DNA of 64,000 nucleotides from Vagococcus xieshaowenii. GTDB taxonomy: Bacteria > Bacillota > Bacilli > Lactobacillales > Vagococcaceae. The stretch lies in NCBI RefSeq assembly GCF_004792515.1, contig NZ_CP038865.1, positions 1,496,501 to 1,560,500 of the forward strand, in the 5' to 3' direction. Positions 55,389 to 62,687 of the stretch are shown here, piece after piece. The notes beneath the pieces were generated by a model that saw only the letters and a program-made list of their open reading frames with translations, did no database searches and had not been told where the DNA came from. The translations under genes and the position numbers were made by a program. How positions within the stretch are numbered: the stretch's first letter is position 1; the number at the start of each line of letters is the position of its first letter.

Positions 55389-55416
55389 AACACCTAACTA
55401 GATTTCGTTAGGCGTT
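55389..55416 (-). terminator. Terminator of the island's late operon
   Basis: AACGCCTAAC pairs with GTTAGGTGTT (one G-T/A change) around GAAATCTA, and the minus strand continues TTCTTTTTG. It ends the operon of small genes 55446-57962 and separates it from the cargo operon. Confidence 0.85.
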
Positions 55417-55445
55417 CCCTTCTCCCTTGATGTCATAGCCGTTGG

Positions 55446-55640
55446 TTATCGTCTATACTTTTCAAGTGGTTCAATATTTTTTGAGTCTAAATAAATTCTT
55501 TGGCCACAATCAAGGTCAACTATGTATCTAATTCTATTACCATATTGTACTTGACTCCTACCAACAATAACGCCTGGTACACCTAAATAGTAACCACTTA
55601 ACAGGCTTACAACCCTATCACCTGGCTTAAACTCTTTCAT
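55446..55640 (-). CDS. Small KOW/SH3-like protein, 64 aa
   Basis: A 64-residue basic protein beginning MKEFKPGDRVVSLLSGYYLGVPGVIVG and ending NIEPLEKYRR. The pattern GDRV...G..G.I......Y.V......I....NIEPL is that of a small SH3-like barrel, like KOW or DUF1918 domains, which bind nucleic acids or proteins. Its start lies directly after the stop codon of the preceding gene, so it is the last gene of the late operon. Function unknown. Confidence 0.65.
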   Translation of the reverse strand: MKEFKPGDRVVSLLSGYYLGVPGVIVGRSQVQYGNRIRYIVDLDCGQRIYLDSKNIEPLEKYRR

Positions 55641-55967
55641 CTATCTACCGTTTAACCTTTTTAGCATTTCTCTATAGTCATTTTCTTCGGCTATTTGTTC
55701 GGCAGTTTTATACCCTTTTTCTTTGTACTTTTGGTTGATGTCCTCGGTTACTTTTGTAATTGCTTTAGTCTTTTCTTTTTCAATATCATCAAGGCGTTGC
55801 TTTTCTGCTTCTTCCATTTCCGCCTTCATAACTTTATCCAACAATCTATTAAGCTCTGATTGTTCTTGTTCTTTTTGTTCAATAGATTGTTTTAAAAATG
55901 ATTCAAAACGTTCCGAACGTTTTTTATTTTTTTCTTGAATTCTTTTTTCCATTTCACTTAAACTCAT
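55641..55967 (-). CDS. Coiled-coil protein, 108 aa (paralogue of the next gene)
   Basis: A 108-residue, highly charged, mostly helical protein: MSLSEMEKRIQEKNKKRSERFESFL, then a long Glu/Lys heptad region, ending YREMLKRLNGR. It shares the opening MEKRIQEKNKKRSERFESFL and the ending with the 114-residue protein encoded 20 bases upstream, so the two arose by tandem duplication. No family is recognised. Such small helical pairs in a satellite could be scaffold- or capsid-interaction proteins, or interfere with the helper phage; this is conjecture. Confidence 0.7.
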   Translation of the reverse strand: MSLSEMEKRIQEKNKKRSERFESFLKQSIEQKEQEQSELNRLLDKVMKAEMEEAEKQRLDDIEKEKTKAITKVTEDINQKYKEKGYKTAEQIAEENDYREMLKRLNGR

Positions 55968-55986
55968 TTATTTACACTCGCTTTCT

Positions 55987-56331
55987 TTATAAGTTACCTA
56001 ATAAATTCCGATAGGCAGCATCTTTTTTCTTTGTGGTTTCAGACTTAACGCCCTTGCCTTCGTACTTCTCATCTAGTTCTTTATTGGCTTGTTCTTTAGC
56101 CTGTTCTAATTCCTTTTCTTTCTTTTTTTCTGCGTCCTCTTTGTCGGATAGGATTGCTTTATAAAATAGTTCTTGTAGTTCCTGGCGTTGCTTTTCTTCC
56201 TTTTCGCTCATAGCTTGAAGATAGTTTTCAAACTCTTCCGCTTTCTGTTTATCTTTCTCCTTAATTCTTTCTTCCATTCCTTTTGTATCAATGTACCCGT
56301 CTTTTGAAGGTAATATATTTTCTTTTTCCAT
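55987..56331 (-). CDS. Coiled-coil protein, 114 aa (paralogue of the previous gene)
   Basis: A 114-residue charged helical protein. Residues 19-38, MEERIKEKDKQKAEEFENYL, align with the neighbour's start, and the end AAYRNLLGNL aligns with its YREMLKRLNG. Lys and Glu make up almost half the residues of the middle. The gene has AAAGGAGAATG before the ATG. Part of the late operon, after the 202-residue coiled-coil gene. Function unknown; divergence between the copies suggests separate roles or an old duplication. Confidence 0.7.
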   Translation of the reverse strand: MEKENILPSKDGYIDTKGMEERIKEKDKQKAEEFENYLQAMSEKEEKQRQELQELFYKAILSDKEDAEKKKEKELEQAKEQANKELDEKYEGKGVKSETTKKKDAAYRNLLGNL

Positions 56332-56353
56332 GATTCATTCTCCTTTAATTTTA

Positions 56354-56962
56354 TTAATACCAACTAATATTACGTTTTTTTTCATTTTCTTCCCCAACCA
56401 TTTGAGAAAGTGGAGAGCCTTTAACTCTTGATTGATAGAAGTCATTTACCGTATATTTTAAATTTACAGTCGGTAATAACGTTACAAGGATTCCTCCGTT
56501 TGCTTTCTTTTCTATACCATCAGTTTTAAATACTTGGCTTTGTAACGTGCTTAATAAGTTTGATGCTTGTTTAAACATATTAGAGGATTGAATGGCAATC
56601 GTCTTAATGTCTGCTATCAGCTCGCTAGCTTCTTCTAATTGGCTTTGGTTATCATCATTAGCAATCTTTAAAATAGCTTGTGTGATTGCTTCATACTCTT
56701 CTTTAGAAACTAATCGTTTGCTTTTAGCTTCGTCTAGTTTCTTTTGATATAACTCTTTAGCGTGTTGGGCGCTCCAAATATCATTTTTAGCCTTGTTGTA
56801 TTGATCAACGTCTGCAGCTTCTTCTGCTTCAAGTAACGCCTTGTTTGCTTGTTCAATGGTTTGTTCTGCCTTCAGAATATTGTCGGTAAACTCTTTAATT
56901 TCTGCTTGATTTTCCGCCAATTTTTCTGATAATAGTGTTTCGATTTCGTTTAATGTTTTCAT
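56354..56962 (-). CDS. Coiled-coil protein, 202 aa
   Basis: A 202-residue helical protein, acidic, with long heptad repeats over residues 1-150 (LNEIETLLSEKLAENQAEIKEFTDNIL, AEQTIEQANKALLEAEEAADVD) and a shorter strand-forming tail (GGILVTLLPTVNLKYTVNDFYQSR). No Cys. It resembles phage tail-, scaffold- or structural-accessory proteins in composition only. It is in the late operon directly after the DUF1492-like regulator gene. Ribosome site AAGAAGG. It may have a role in capsid remodelling, which is a guess. Confidence 0.65.
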   Translation of the reverse strand: MKTLNEIETLLSEKLAENQAEIKEFTDNILKAEQTIEQANKALLEAEEAADVDQYNKAKNDIWSAQHAKELYQKKLDEAKSKRLVSKEEYEAITQAILKIANDDNQSQLEEASELIADIKTIAIQSSNMFKQASNLLSTLQSQVFKTDGIEKKANGGILVTLLPTVNLKYTVNDFYQSRVKGSPLSQMVGEENEKKRNISWY

Positions 56963-57066
56963 TTCTATTTTCCTTCTTTCTTAATATTTATTAATGGTGG
57001 TGCGAAAAATTCATATATCTAACCACCTCCCTTAAGTGGATTTCAAACTTCTTTATGTTAAATGTT

Positions 57067-57489
57067 TTAATCCACATCTATTTTCAAAACTTCTAAACCT
57101 TTAGAATATAGATACCCTATGTGTCTAACGGAATAACTTTTGTCTTCTGCAATGTCTTCAAAAGATAACCCCTCAACAAAATATGCTTCAAGCACTTCTA
57201 CATATCTGTTATCATCCACCAAATCAATACAGTCTATTATTTCATACTTAGTTTGAATAGCTATTTCATTTAAATTTAATAGACGGTGCTGAAGCACTTC
57301 TTTTTTAGTAAGTAAATCATCTAACGTTGCCCCTTGACCACCTCTAGGCATGTCGGTGATTTGTTGGCTACTTAAACCTTGCATTTGAACGTCCAGCTCT
57401 TGCATTTTTTCTTTCAACTTATCAATTCGTTGCATGTATATTCTATATCGTTTGAGATACTGTTTCTTTTTACTTGTTGAGTCTTTCAT
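57067..57489 (-). CDS. Sigma-70 region 4-like late transcription regulator (DUF1492/ArpU-like)
   Basis: A 140-residue protein: a coiled-coil first half (QRIDKLKEKMQELDVQMQGLSSQQ) followed by a helix-turn-helix that looks like sigma-70 region 4: VLEAYFVEGLSFEDIAEDKSYSVRHIGYLYSKGLEVL (about 98-134). This build is the DUF1492 family of streptococcal and enterococcal phages, related to ArpU/RinA-type activators of late genes. It overlaps the upstream gene by 4 bases. In the island it probably switches on the small late genes, or the helper's packaging genes. Confidence 0.75.
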   Translation of the reverse strand: MKDSTSKKKQYLKRYRIYMQRIDKLKEKMQELDVQMQGLSSQQITDMPRGGQGATLDDLLTKKEVLQHRLLNLNEIAIQTKYEIIDCIDLVDDNRYVEVLEAYFVEGLSFEDIAEDKSYSVRHIGYLYSKGLEVLKIDVD

Positions 57490-57962
57490 CCATCATTCAC
57501 CACCTGCTTATAATTATCATTTTGAAAATCCACCACACTATTTAAAAAGTTCCACACCAGCGGATGATCATTATACTTCTTAGCAATTAATCCAACCTCA
57601 TTAATGAACCACACCCAATACTCTTCAGATACCAATGGATATTGGGCCATCTTAGCGTTTGACTCACTCATCAATTGTTTGAGTTCTTCAGGTAATAACT
57701 CTTCACAGTAGCGATTAAAATGCTTTTTTCTAAAGTTACACCGCTCTATTAGTGAGTCAATGACTAAACCCACTTCAATTTTTTCATTTACAAGCTTATC
57801 TATTTTAGGAGCGTAAACATGAACTGAGAGACCATCAAATACAACTCTTGTGTGAAAAGATTTCAAATTCATTTCTGTGGCCACTCTATCTTTCTTCTTA
57901 TGAAGCTGCTCTATGATAGAATCTATCTCTAAATAATTCATCAGATCATACTCTGATTCCAT
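57486..57962 (-). CDS. Hypothetical island protein, 158 aa
   Basis: A 158-residue soluble protein starting MESEYDLMNYLEIDSIIEQL with a GGGGGAGTGGG ribosome site. It contains a stretch IERCNFRKKHFNRYCEELLPEELKQLM and an aromatic C-terminal half (EEYWVWFINEVG, HPLVWNFLNSVVDF). No family is recognised. It precedes and overlaps the DUF1492-like regulator by 4 bases, a pairing often seen in small enterococcal and streptococcal phages where a DUF-type partner precedes the ArpU-like gene. Confidence 0.65.
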   Translation of the reverse strand: MESEYDLMNYLEIDSIIEQLHKKKDRVATEMNLKSFHTRVVFDGLSVHVYAPKIDKLVNEKIEVGLVIDSLIERCNFRKKHFNRYCEELLPEELKQLMSESNAKMAQYPLVSEEYWVWFINEVGLIAKKYNDHPLVWNFLNSVVDFQNDNYKQVVNDG

Positions 57963-58054
57963 CCCACTCCCCCCTCTCCAATAAAAAAGGATACAAGAAA
58001 CACTTATCCGCTTTAGAATAATGCTCTTATATCCTCCAGTTTTCTGGTCAGATA

Positions 58055-58195
58055 TTACTTATACTGTTCAGACGTTGTTATTTCACTTCTAACAACTCTA
58101 CCGTTTTGGATGATTAGTTTTACCTCTCCATACTTTGGCGGCTCAATATTGATGATTTTCCCCTTAGAATCTACATATAATTTGTCTTTATCCAT
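58055..58195 (-). CDS. Small DUF2292-like protein, 46 aa
   Basis: A 46-residue gene, too short for usual cutoffs: MDKDKLYVDSKGKIINIEPP, then KYGEVKLIIQNGRVVRSEI. The K-x-G-x-V-x-x-I-I-Q-x-G-x-V pattern is that of YezD/DUF2292 proteins and related DUF3954 phage proteins. A good AGGAGAAATG site lies before the ATG. It follows the Cse60-like gene by 12 bases and so belongs to the same transcript. Function unknown. Confidence 0.6.
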   Translation of the reverse strand: MDKDKLYVDSKGKIINIEPPKYGEVKLIIQNGRVVRSEITTSEQYK

Positions 58196-58207
58196 TTTTC
58201 ATTTCTC

Positions 58208-58372
58208 CTAACTATATAAAATAACTGCCATGTACATAGCATTGTTTTCATCTGGTACTTTAATATCAATTGATCTAACGTTTACACTAAAGTTCTGTAT
58301 CCATTTATTTACTTCATTTTCTAATTCTCTAACTTCAATTGAACGAATAATTTTAATTTGAGTTTTCATCAT
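58208..58372 (-). CDS. Cse60-like small protein, 54 aa
   Basis: MMKTQIKIIRSIEVRELENEVNKWIQNFSVNVRSIDIKV... ending MYMAVILYS. The layout, a basic strand, ELE-x-x-VN-x-W/F helix, I-D-I-x-V strand and Y-x-A-x-I-x-Y end, is that of the Cse60 family (PF10957), first seen as a Bacillus sporulation gene but common in Firmicute phages and islands. A non-sporulating host makes the sporulation name misleading. Start may be the first or second ATG. Part of the mid-island leftward transcript. Confidence 0.62.
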   Translation of the reverse strand: MMKTQIKIIRSIEVRELENEVNKWIQNFSVNVRSIDIKVPDENNAMYMAVILYS

Positions 58373-58413
58373 GCTGCCTACTTTCTTTTAATTGTTTTGT
58401 ATTGCATACCTGG

Positions 58414-58746
58414 TTATACATCTGCTTCAGATTTATCGTATCCATAAATTTTTAAATACGTTGCTTCAAATATCTTCGCCTCTTGTATATCGTAGATTTT
58501 TATTTGAAAGTTATCCTCAAACTTTTCTAGCACACCATTCAAATTTTTTTCTTCTTCAGATAGTCCTTTCAAAATACTGTCATATTCATCTTTTGTCATT
58601 GCATAAATCATTTTTGAACGGCTTAAATCTACTAAATCTTGTAACGCTGCCGCTTTCCTTAAATCAAAGAATTTTTCTCGTTCTATTTGATTATTTTTTC
58701 TATAATCTTTTACCGTTTGATCAATTCTAAAAGTATAATCACTCAT
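58414..58746 (-). CDS. Hypothetical helical protein, 110 aa
   Basis: A 110-residue charged helical protein starting MSDYTFRIDQTVKDYRKNNQIEREKFFDL; it has a coiled-coil-like centre and ends ATYLKIYGYDKSEADV. An earlier GTG start three codons upstream is possible. No family is recognised. It is the first gene after the origin in the leftward direction. A promoter for the late-side genes should lie in the origin region 58760-59180. Confidence 0.6.
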   Translation of the reverse strand: MSDYTFRIDQTVKDYRKNNQIEREKFFDLRKAAALQDLVDLSRSKMIYAMTKDEYDSILKGLSEEEKNLNGVLEKFEDNFQIKIYDIQEAKIFEATYLKIYGYDKSEADV

Positions 58747-58755
58747 ATATTTCAC

Positions 58756-59194
58756 TCTCTCTTTTTTATGATTGTTCTGACACTCTGCCTTTCACACCTA
58801 CAAAGCTACATAACCACTACAGCGCAAACCTTGATTTAATAGAATTTCATTAAATTGTAGTTTGTAGCTACTTTGTAGGTATGTAGGTACTTTTATTATT
58901 TTGTTTCAAACTGTCGGTTTATATCTATTGGTCGGTTTTATGTCGGTTAATAAAAGCATTGATATAAAGGCAATCTTAAACAAAAAACCGACAAACCGAT
59001 ATAACCGATAAAAAACAAGCGTATCCTTTATATATTTATTAATATATATATATTTAATTCATTAATAAATTCAATATAAAATATCGGTTTGTCGGTTGAA
59101 CATCCATAAAGGTTGTCAGAACAAGCTTTACAGGAACCGACAAACACTTTTATGTTGTCGGTTTTATGTCGGTTTTGTAATTAATTGTCGGTTT
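58756..59194. repeat. Iteron-rich candidate replication origin
   Basis: At least twelve copies of GTCGGTTT or its close variants: plus-strand at 58913, 58931, 58942, 59083, 59091, 59157, 59168, 59187; minus-strand at 58985, 58993, 59003, 59135. They flank a 70-base block that is almost pure A/T (59010-59080, TATATATT-rich). Immediately beside the helicase gene, this is the layout of satellite and plasmid origins. An inverted repeat CACCTACAAAG/CTTTGTAGGT (58796-58806 and 58871-58880) lies at the left edge. Confidence 0.75.
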
Positions 59195-60734
59195 TTCCTT
59201 CCCTCCACAATATAGCTTGATATTTTTTAGGATCATTTACAAAATATTCATCAACATGAAACGCATCAATCTTTCTCATATCTTCATCATAAAATAAATC
59301 CAACGTTGCAAGATTTTTTAACGAATAGTTCCAAGAATCTTTTTCTGCTATTGGTCTTAACTCTTTTGTGAATGAATTTTGTTTCATATTCTGCGGATTA
59401 TTTTCTTCTCTGTTCCAAGCCTGGAACAACTCAAACAAGAATTTAATTGGAATTCTTTCGCTAGTAAAATCAGGGAAAAAGGTATTATAAAACCTTAATA
59501 TATTGTTATTGTCCTCTTCGAACTCCTGCAATGATTCAAGCCCATCTTTCGTGTTGTATAGTTCCGTCTCAACCATATGTACCGTTTTTAATGCTATCCA
59601 TTCAAGTAAGCGGCTATCGTTTATATATTCTTCTTTAACTCGCTTATTTTCTTTTCCCTGGTAGCTATGATTAAATGGTACTACTATTAACCTATGTTTT
59701 AACCCGTCATCAAAACTATTAATTTTCGGGAAACCGTTAAACGATTGAATAATTTGAGCGGTTATAACAGTAGTGAAGGGATCTTTCCCCTTTCCTTCTG
59801 CCTGTAAGATGTCCCCCGTTGCGATTGATTTCAAATTTTCGTTCTTTTCGATAAAACTTTTTGGGTTGTTATCATCCCCAATGATTAGACTTTTACCGTA
59901 AGCCGTATAAACCGCCCAACGTTTTTCTATTTCTTCCAACCTTAAAGCCACCGTATTTTTTGCACCTACTAGGTTTCTAAGCAACATTTGAAGGGTTCCC
60001 TTTCCGCTTTTCCCTATGGTTGAGATGAGAAAAATAACCTTATTAGAAATATGATTCCCATTTAAACTTGCATAGATGATGCGCCAAAACAATTCTAATT
60101 TTTGTTGGTCACCGTCGGCTAATTCTTCTAACCACGTTGAGAAACTCCAATCTTCAAACAACGGTTCCTGGGCTAATGGGTTATAATTAACCGCCACCTT
60201 ACTAAGAAATACATACCTAGGACTAAAAGGCATTAAGCTCATGGTTTTCCTATTAAAAATTCCATTATTCATTACGATTAAATTCGGGTCCCTTGTGGGT
60301 TCTTTTTCTTGCGATTCTATCTCTAACCACCCTAAAATATTTGCTCGTCCAGCTTTATTAGTTGTTGGTTCTATCGCTAAAATTAGCTTACCTATGAACC
60401 GTTCGCCACGCTTATAGATACCCTCATCTAAGTCATAAGCACACAATGGAGCATTTTCTGGGTTATCATCCGTTATAACTGCAAAATCTACGTAGCGTCT
60501 TAATAAGTTAGCTACAGCCCTTGGCGATACTGGAATAATTTTTGTTTCTCCTGTTTTTTCATTATATTTTGCGTGTTCTTCTCTCCAGATATCACCTTCT
60601 TGTTTTAATAACCGTTCTAACTCGGCCATTGTAACTGGAACAATATTTTTCTTTTGTGGTTGACTTTCATTTAAAGCATTAAACATTGGATCGTTTAAAA
60701 TTTCGCTAGGTAATTGGCTTGTCAATCTCACCAC
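59181..60734 (-). CDS. SF3 helicase / replication protein (D5/P4-like)
   Basis: A 517-residue protein. The N-terminal part (1-200) holds a D5_N-like region, then the superfamily 3 helicase domain: Walker A ISTIGKSGKGTLQ (about 237-249), Walker B LIIGDDNNPKSF (about 283-294) and motif C IIQSFNGFPKI (about 328-338), with arginine-finger region KHRLIVVPF (about 344-352). It unwinds the island's origin during replication. The start lies in a GTGGTGAGATTG cluster (GTG at 60734 or a little downstream) and overlaps the primase gene by about 29 bases. Iterons lie at its 3' end. Confidence 0.83.
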   Translation of the reverse strand: MVRLTSQLPSEILNDPMFNALNESQPQKKNIVPVTMAELERLLKQEGDIWREEHAKYNEKTGETKIIPVSPRAVANLLRRYVDFAVITDDNPENAPLCAYDLDEGIYKRGERFIGKLILAIEPTTNKAGRANILGWLEIESQEKEPTRDPNLIVMNNGIFNRKTMSLMPFSPRYVFLSKVAVNYNPLAQEPLFEDWSFSTWLEELADGDQQKLELFWRIIYASLNGNHISNKVIFLISTIGKSGKGTLQMLLRNLVGAKNTVALRLEEIEKRWAVYTAYGKSLIIGDDNNPKSFIEKNENLKSIATGDILQAEGKGKDPFTTVITAQIIQSFNGFPKINSFDDGLKHRLIVVPFNHSYQGKENKRVKEEYINDSRLLEWIALKTVHMVETELYNTKDGLESLQEFEEDNNNILRFYNTFFPDFTSERIPIKFLFELFQAWNREENNPQNMKQNSFTKELRPIAEKDSWNYSLKNLATLDLFYDEDMRKIDAFHVDEYFVNDPKKYQAILWREGKTDN

Positions 60735-61623
60735 CCCTCTTTCTTAATTCTCTTGCCATAATGCTTTTAAAAATAGTGATTAATTCTTTGTCTTCTAAAG
60801 GAAAATCTAAAAAATTTTCATTGATAACCGTTGCCAATTTATAAGCATTTTCTGCCGTTACGCCCTGATTAAAGAAGGACCCTAATAGACTTGTGAACCA
60901 AATATTTCTGTCTCCTTCTGTTACACCTTCAGCTATCTTATTAAGCAACTTTCCCGTATACTTTTCCCCTGTATATTGGTAATTATCAAATCCCTTATAA
61001 CTTGCCTGGTTTCTTTTGTTTTTCTTGTAAATTGATGATTCTTTAATTTTTTTCAAGAAATTATCTACAGGCACCGGTTTTTCTTTTTCTTGATAGAAAA
61101 TAGGACTATTCTTTGATTTTTCTGTAAAAACTGGGGCTCCTTGTCCCTGACTCCAAACCTTATTAGATTCATCAACATCAAAATCAATTCCTAAATCTGA
61201 AGAAATTCCTAATAATAAGGTTTCATATTCTAAACGATTAACACTCCTATCTAATTCTAATACCAATCTATAGCGTATTTTTTCGTTGGTTATATGTGAC
61301 AATGTCGGATATAAACAGTAGTTAACTTTTGACAATTTATTACTTATTTTCTGAAGAAATTCTGTTTCCGTTTCATTAACATCATCCAAATCAATAAATA
61401 ACAATGATCGTGATAGTACATTATCATTTGAACGTGTACTATTAGGCACCATTTCCCCTGCAATTAAGATATACATTTGAAATTGTTTTATTTTGTCTTT
61501 CTCTTCACTATTTCTGGGATATGTAAATTCTTGAGGATAGTATGATTTAAAGAAATCAAAATCACGTTCAAAGGGCAGCATCTCCATAGGATTGTTAGTT
61601 CTAACAATATTTTTGTATATCAT
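60706..61623 (-). CDS. Primase (replication initiator partner)
   Basis: A 305-residue protein with a prim-pol-like first half, containing LLFIDLDDVNE (acidic motif, about 74-84) and TLSHITNEKIRYRLVLELDRSV (about 107-128), then a helical C-terminal PriCT_1-like domain (about 225-295: EGDRNIWFTSLLGSFFNQG ... MARELRKRGG). It supplies the primer for the helicase encoded in the overlapping gene. This primase-helicase pair is the typical replication pair of phage-inducible islands. Confident on role, less on exact family. Confidence 0.78.
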   Translation of the reverse strand: MIYKNIVRTNNPMEMLPFERDFDFFKSYYPQEFTYPRNSEEKDKIKQFQMYILIAGEMVPNSTRSNDNVLSRSLLFIDLDDVNETETEFLQKISNKLSKVNYCLYPTLSHITNEKIRYRLVLELDRSVNRLEYETLLLGISSDLGIDFDVDESNKVWSQGQGAPVFTEKSKNSPIFYQEKEKPVPVDNFLKKIKESSIYKKNKRNQASYKGFDNYQYTGEKYTGKLLNKIAEGVTEGDRNIWFTSLLGSFFNQGVTAENAYKLATVINENFLDFPLEDKELITIFKSIMARELRKRGGEIDKPIT

Positions 61624-61642
61624 TTTGTTTCACCAACCTTAA

Positions 61643-61864
61643 TTAATGCTTCATACTATATTCTGCTATCTCTTCAGCATGTTTTTTTGCCAACAATCTA
61701 ATAGCGACCAACATACCTGATAAGGCGCTTATATCTCCTTGTGTAACCTTCTTATCACTAAAACGATCATATATGAAGGCATCCAATCCATTTAAAGCTG
61801 ATTCAAGATAAGCAGCATCCGTAGTTAACTTATCAATATCTAACACTGTTTCATTAAATTTCAT
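61643..61864 (-). CDS. Hypothetical island protein, 73 aa
   Basis: A 73-residue, helical, acidic protein: MKFNETVLDIDKLTTDAAYLESALNGLDAFIYDRF, then a C-terminal helix GMLVAIRLLAKKHAEEIAEYSMKH. It could form a helical hairpin or a small regulator. The ATG at 61864 with GGGGA five bases ahead is the better start; another in-frame ATG at 61876 lies before it. Not recognised. It precedes the primase in the leftward early operon. Confidence 0.6.
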   Translation of the reverse strand: MKFNETVLDIDKLTTDAAYLESALNGLDAFIYDRFSDKKVTQGDISALSGMLVAIRLLAKKHAEEIAEYSMKH

Positions 61865-61906
61865 AATATTCCCCATTTCTAATTAATATATGTTTGTGTT
61901 AAAATA

Positions 61907-61976
61907 GGGACAGATAGTTTAGAAGAAAACTCTATCCCAACGCTTGTGAGAACTGCAATTCTCTAAGCGTTTTTTT
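61907..61976 (+). ncRNA. Candidate small RNA, about 70 nt, plus strand
   Basis: A -10-like TAAAAT (61900-61905) precedes GGGACAGATAGTTT, which pairs with AAACTCTATCCC (a first hairpin, 61907-61938). A second hairpin, AACGCTTGTGAGAA with TTCTCTAAGCGTT (61939-61971), runs straight into TTTTTTT (61970-61976), a proper plus-strand terminator. The gap is between minus-strand genes, so this RNA is antisense to the early transcript. Without an evident -35, promoter strength is uncertain. Confidence 0.45.
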
Positions 61977-62175
61977 GTATCTTCAAAGTATGTACTTCTG
62001 ATTCATTCACCAGGTCATACTCCATTTCGTCAATAATTGCAGCCAATACATCCGCTTTGTGTTTATCAACTAGCTTATAAATATTGCTTGATAGCTCATT
62101 CATGAAGCCGCTCAACTTGCTAACCTCTATTACTATCTTTTCTATTCCTTGCCCCTTGACGGTCTTATAAGCCAT
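61963..62175 (-). CDS. Hypothetical island protein, 70 aa
   Basis: A 70-residue helical protein beginning MAYKTVKGQGIEKIVIEVSKLSGFMNELSSNI and ending VHTLKIQKNA. The start has AAAAGGAGGG, which lies inside the end of the upstream small membrane gene, so translation is coupled. It ends at the right flank of the candidate small RNA. Not recognised. Confidence 0.6.
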   Translation of the reverse strand: MAYKTVKGQGIEKIVIEVSKLSGFMNELSSNIYKLVDKHKADVLAAIIDEMEYDLVNESEVHTLKIQKNA

Positions 62176-62176
62176 T

Positions 62177-62353
62177 TTAGAACCCTCCTTTTCTCATCTG
62201 ATACTTTTGTTCGTCATACTCTAAAACACACATTAGCGGCAATATAATAGCCAATATAATGAATATTTTGCCATTGAGATGTTGAACTAAACCACCTAAC
62301 AAAAAACAACTAAGTAACAACATTAAAAATCTAATTTTTCTTATTTTCTCCAA
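62177..62353 (-). CDS. Small membrane protein with TTG start, 58 aa
   Basis: A short gene starting at TTG (62353) with GGAGG 8 bases ahead: (M)EKIRKIRFLMLLLSCFLLGG, a first membrane helix (about 9-22), a short loop, then a second (KIFIILAIILPLMCVL, about 29-44), and a polar end YDEQKYQMRKGGF. The stop overlaps the next gene's ribosome-site region. No family is recognised; membrane pairs of this kind are common among satellite accessory genes. It would be missed by automated cutoffs because of the start codon and length. Confidence 0.6.
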   Translation of the reverse strand: MEKIRKIRFLMLLLSCFLLGGLVQHLNGKIFIILAIILPLMCVLEYDEQKYQMRKGGF

Positions 62354-62378
62354 TCTTCATACCTCCTAAAAGTTCTAT

Positions 62379-62397
62379 CCCTTAGCTTGCCCTATGC
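62379..62397. repeat. 19-bp direct repeat, copy 1
   Basis: CCCTTAGCTTGCCCTATGC, identical to 63632-63650. It abuts the stop codon of the HTH gene. Confidence 0.85.
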
Positions 62398-62670
62398 TTA
62401 TAAAATAGTTTCTTGTTTTGATTTAAGAAATTCGATAACTTCCGACTTAATATATCTTTTTGAAGTTCCTACTCTAATAAAAGGAATTTCCTGGATTAAA
62501 TATTTGTCTAAAGTGTTGTTAGCCATGTTAAGAAATTTTCCTAATTCCACTTTATTCATAACCTCAGGAATAGGATCACTATCCTTCACCATTTGTTCAA
62601 TCGTTTGAAAAACCTTAGTAGATAATTCATTAATTAGCGCTTGTTCTACCTCACTAGATAGTAATTGCAT
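62398..62670 (-). CDS. Helix-turn-helix protein (excisionase/AlpA-like)
   Basis: A 90-residue protein. The C-terminal half VELGKFLNMANNTLDKYLIQEIPFIRVGTSKRYIKSEVIEFL is a winged-helix of the MerR/HTH_17/excisionase type that recognises DNA near the ends of integrated elements. The ATG at 62670 with AAAGGGTG ahead is the likely start; the frame is open to a TTG at 62691. It stands second in the leftward early operon, after the Cro-like gene, the position of AlpA/Xis in phage-inducible islands. A 19-bp repeat copy abuts its 3' end. Confidence 0.7.
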   Translation of the reverse strand: MQLLSSEVEQALINELSTKVFQTIEQMVKDSDPIPEVMNKVELGKFLNMANNTLDKYLIQEIPFIRVGTSKRYIKSEVIEFLKSKQETIL

Positions 62671-62687
62671 TTGATTCACCCTTTCAC

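Noticed and set aside
55149-55397. An 82-codon plus-strand frame across the GC-rich block (MVLSDHNVAREKMYSKRHEAREKSGGG...)
   Set aside because: No ribosome site, composition dictated by the palindrome and the T-rich tandem repeats, and the last third is poly-Phe/Ile from a T-run.
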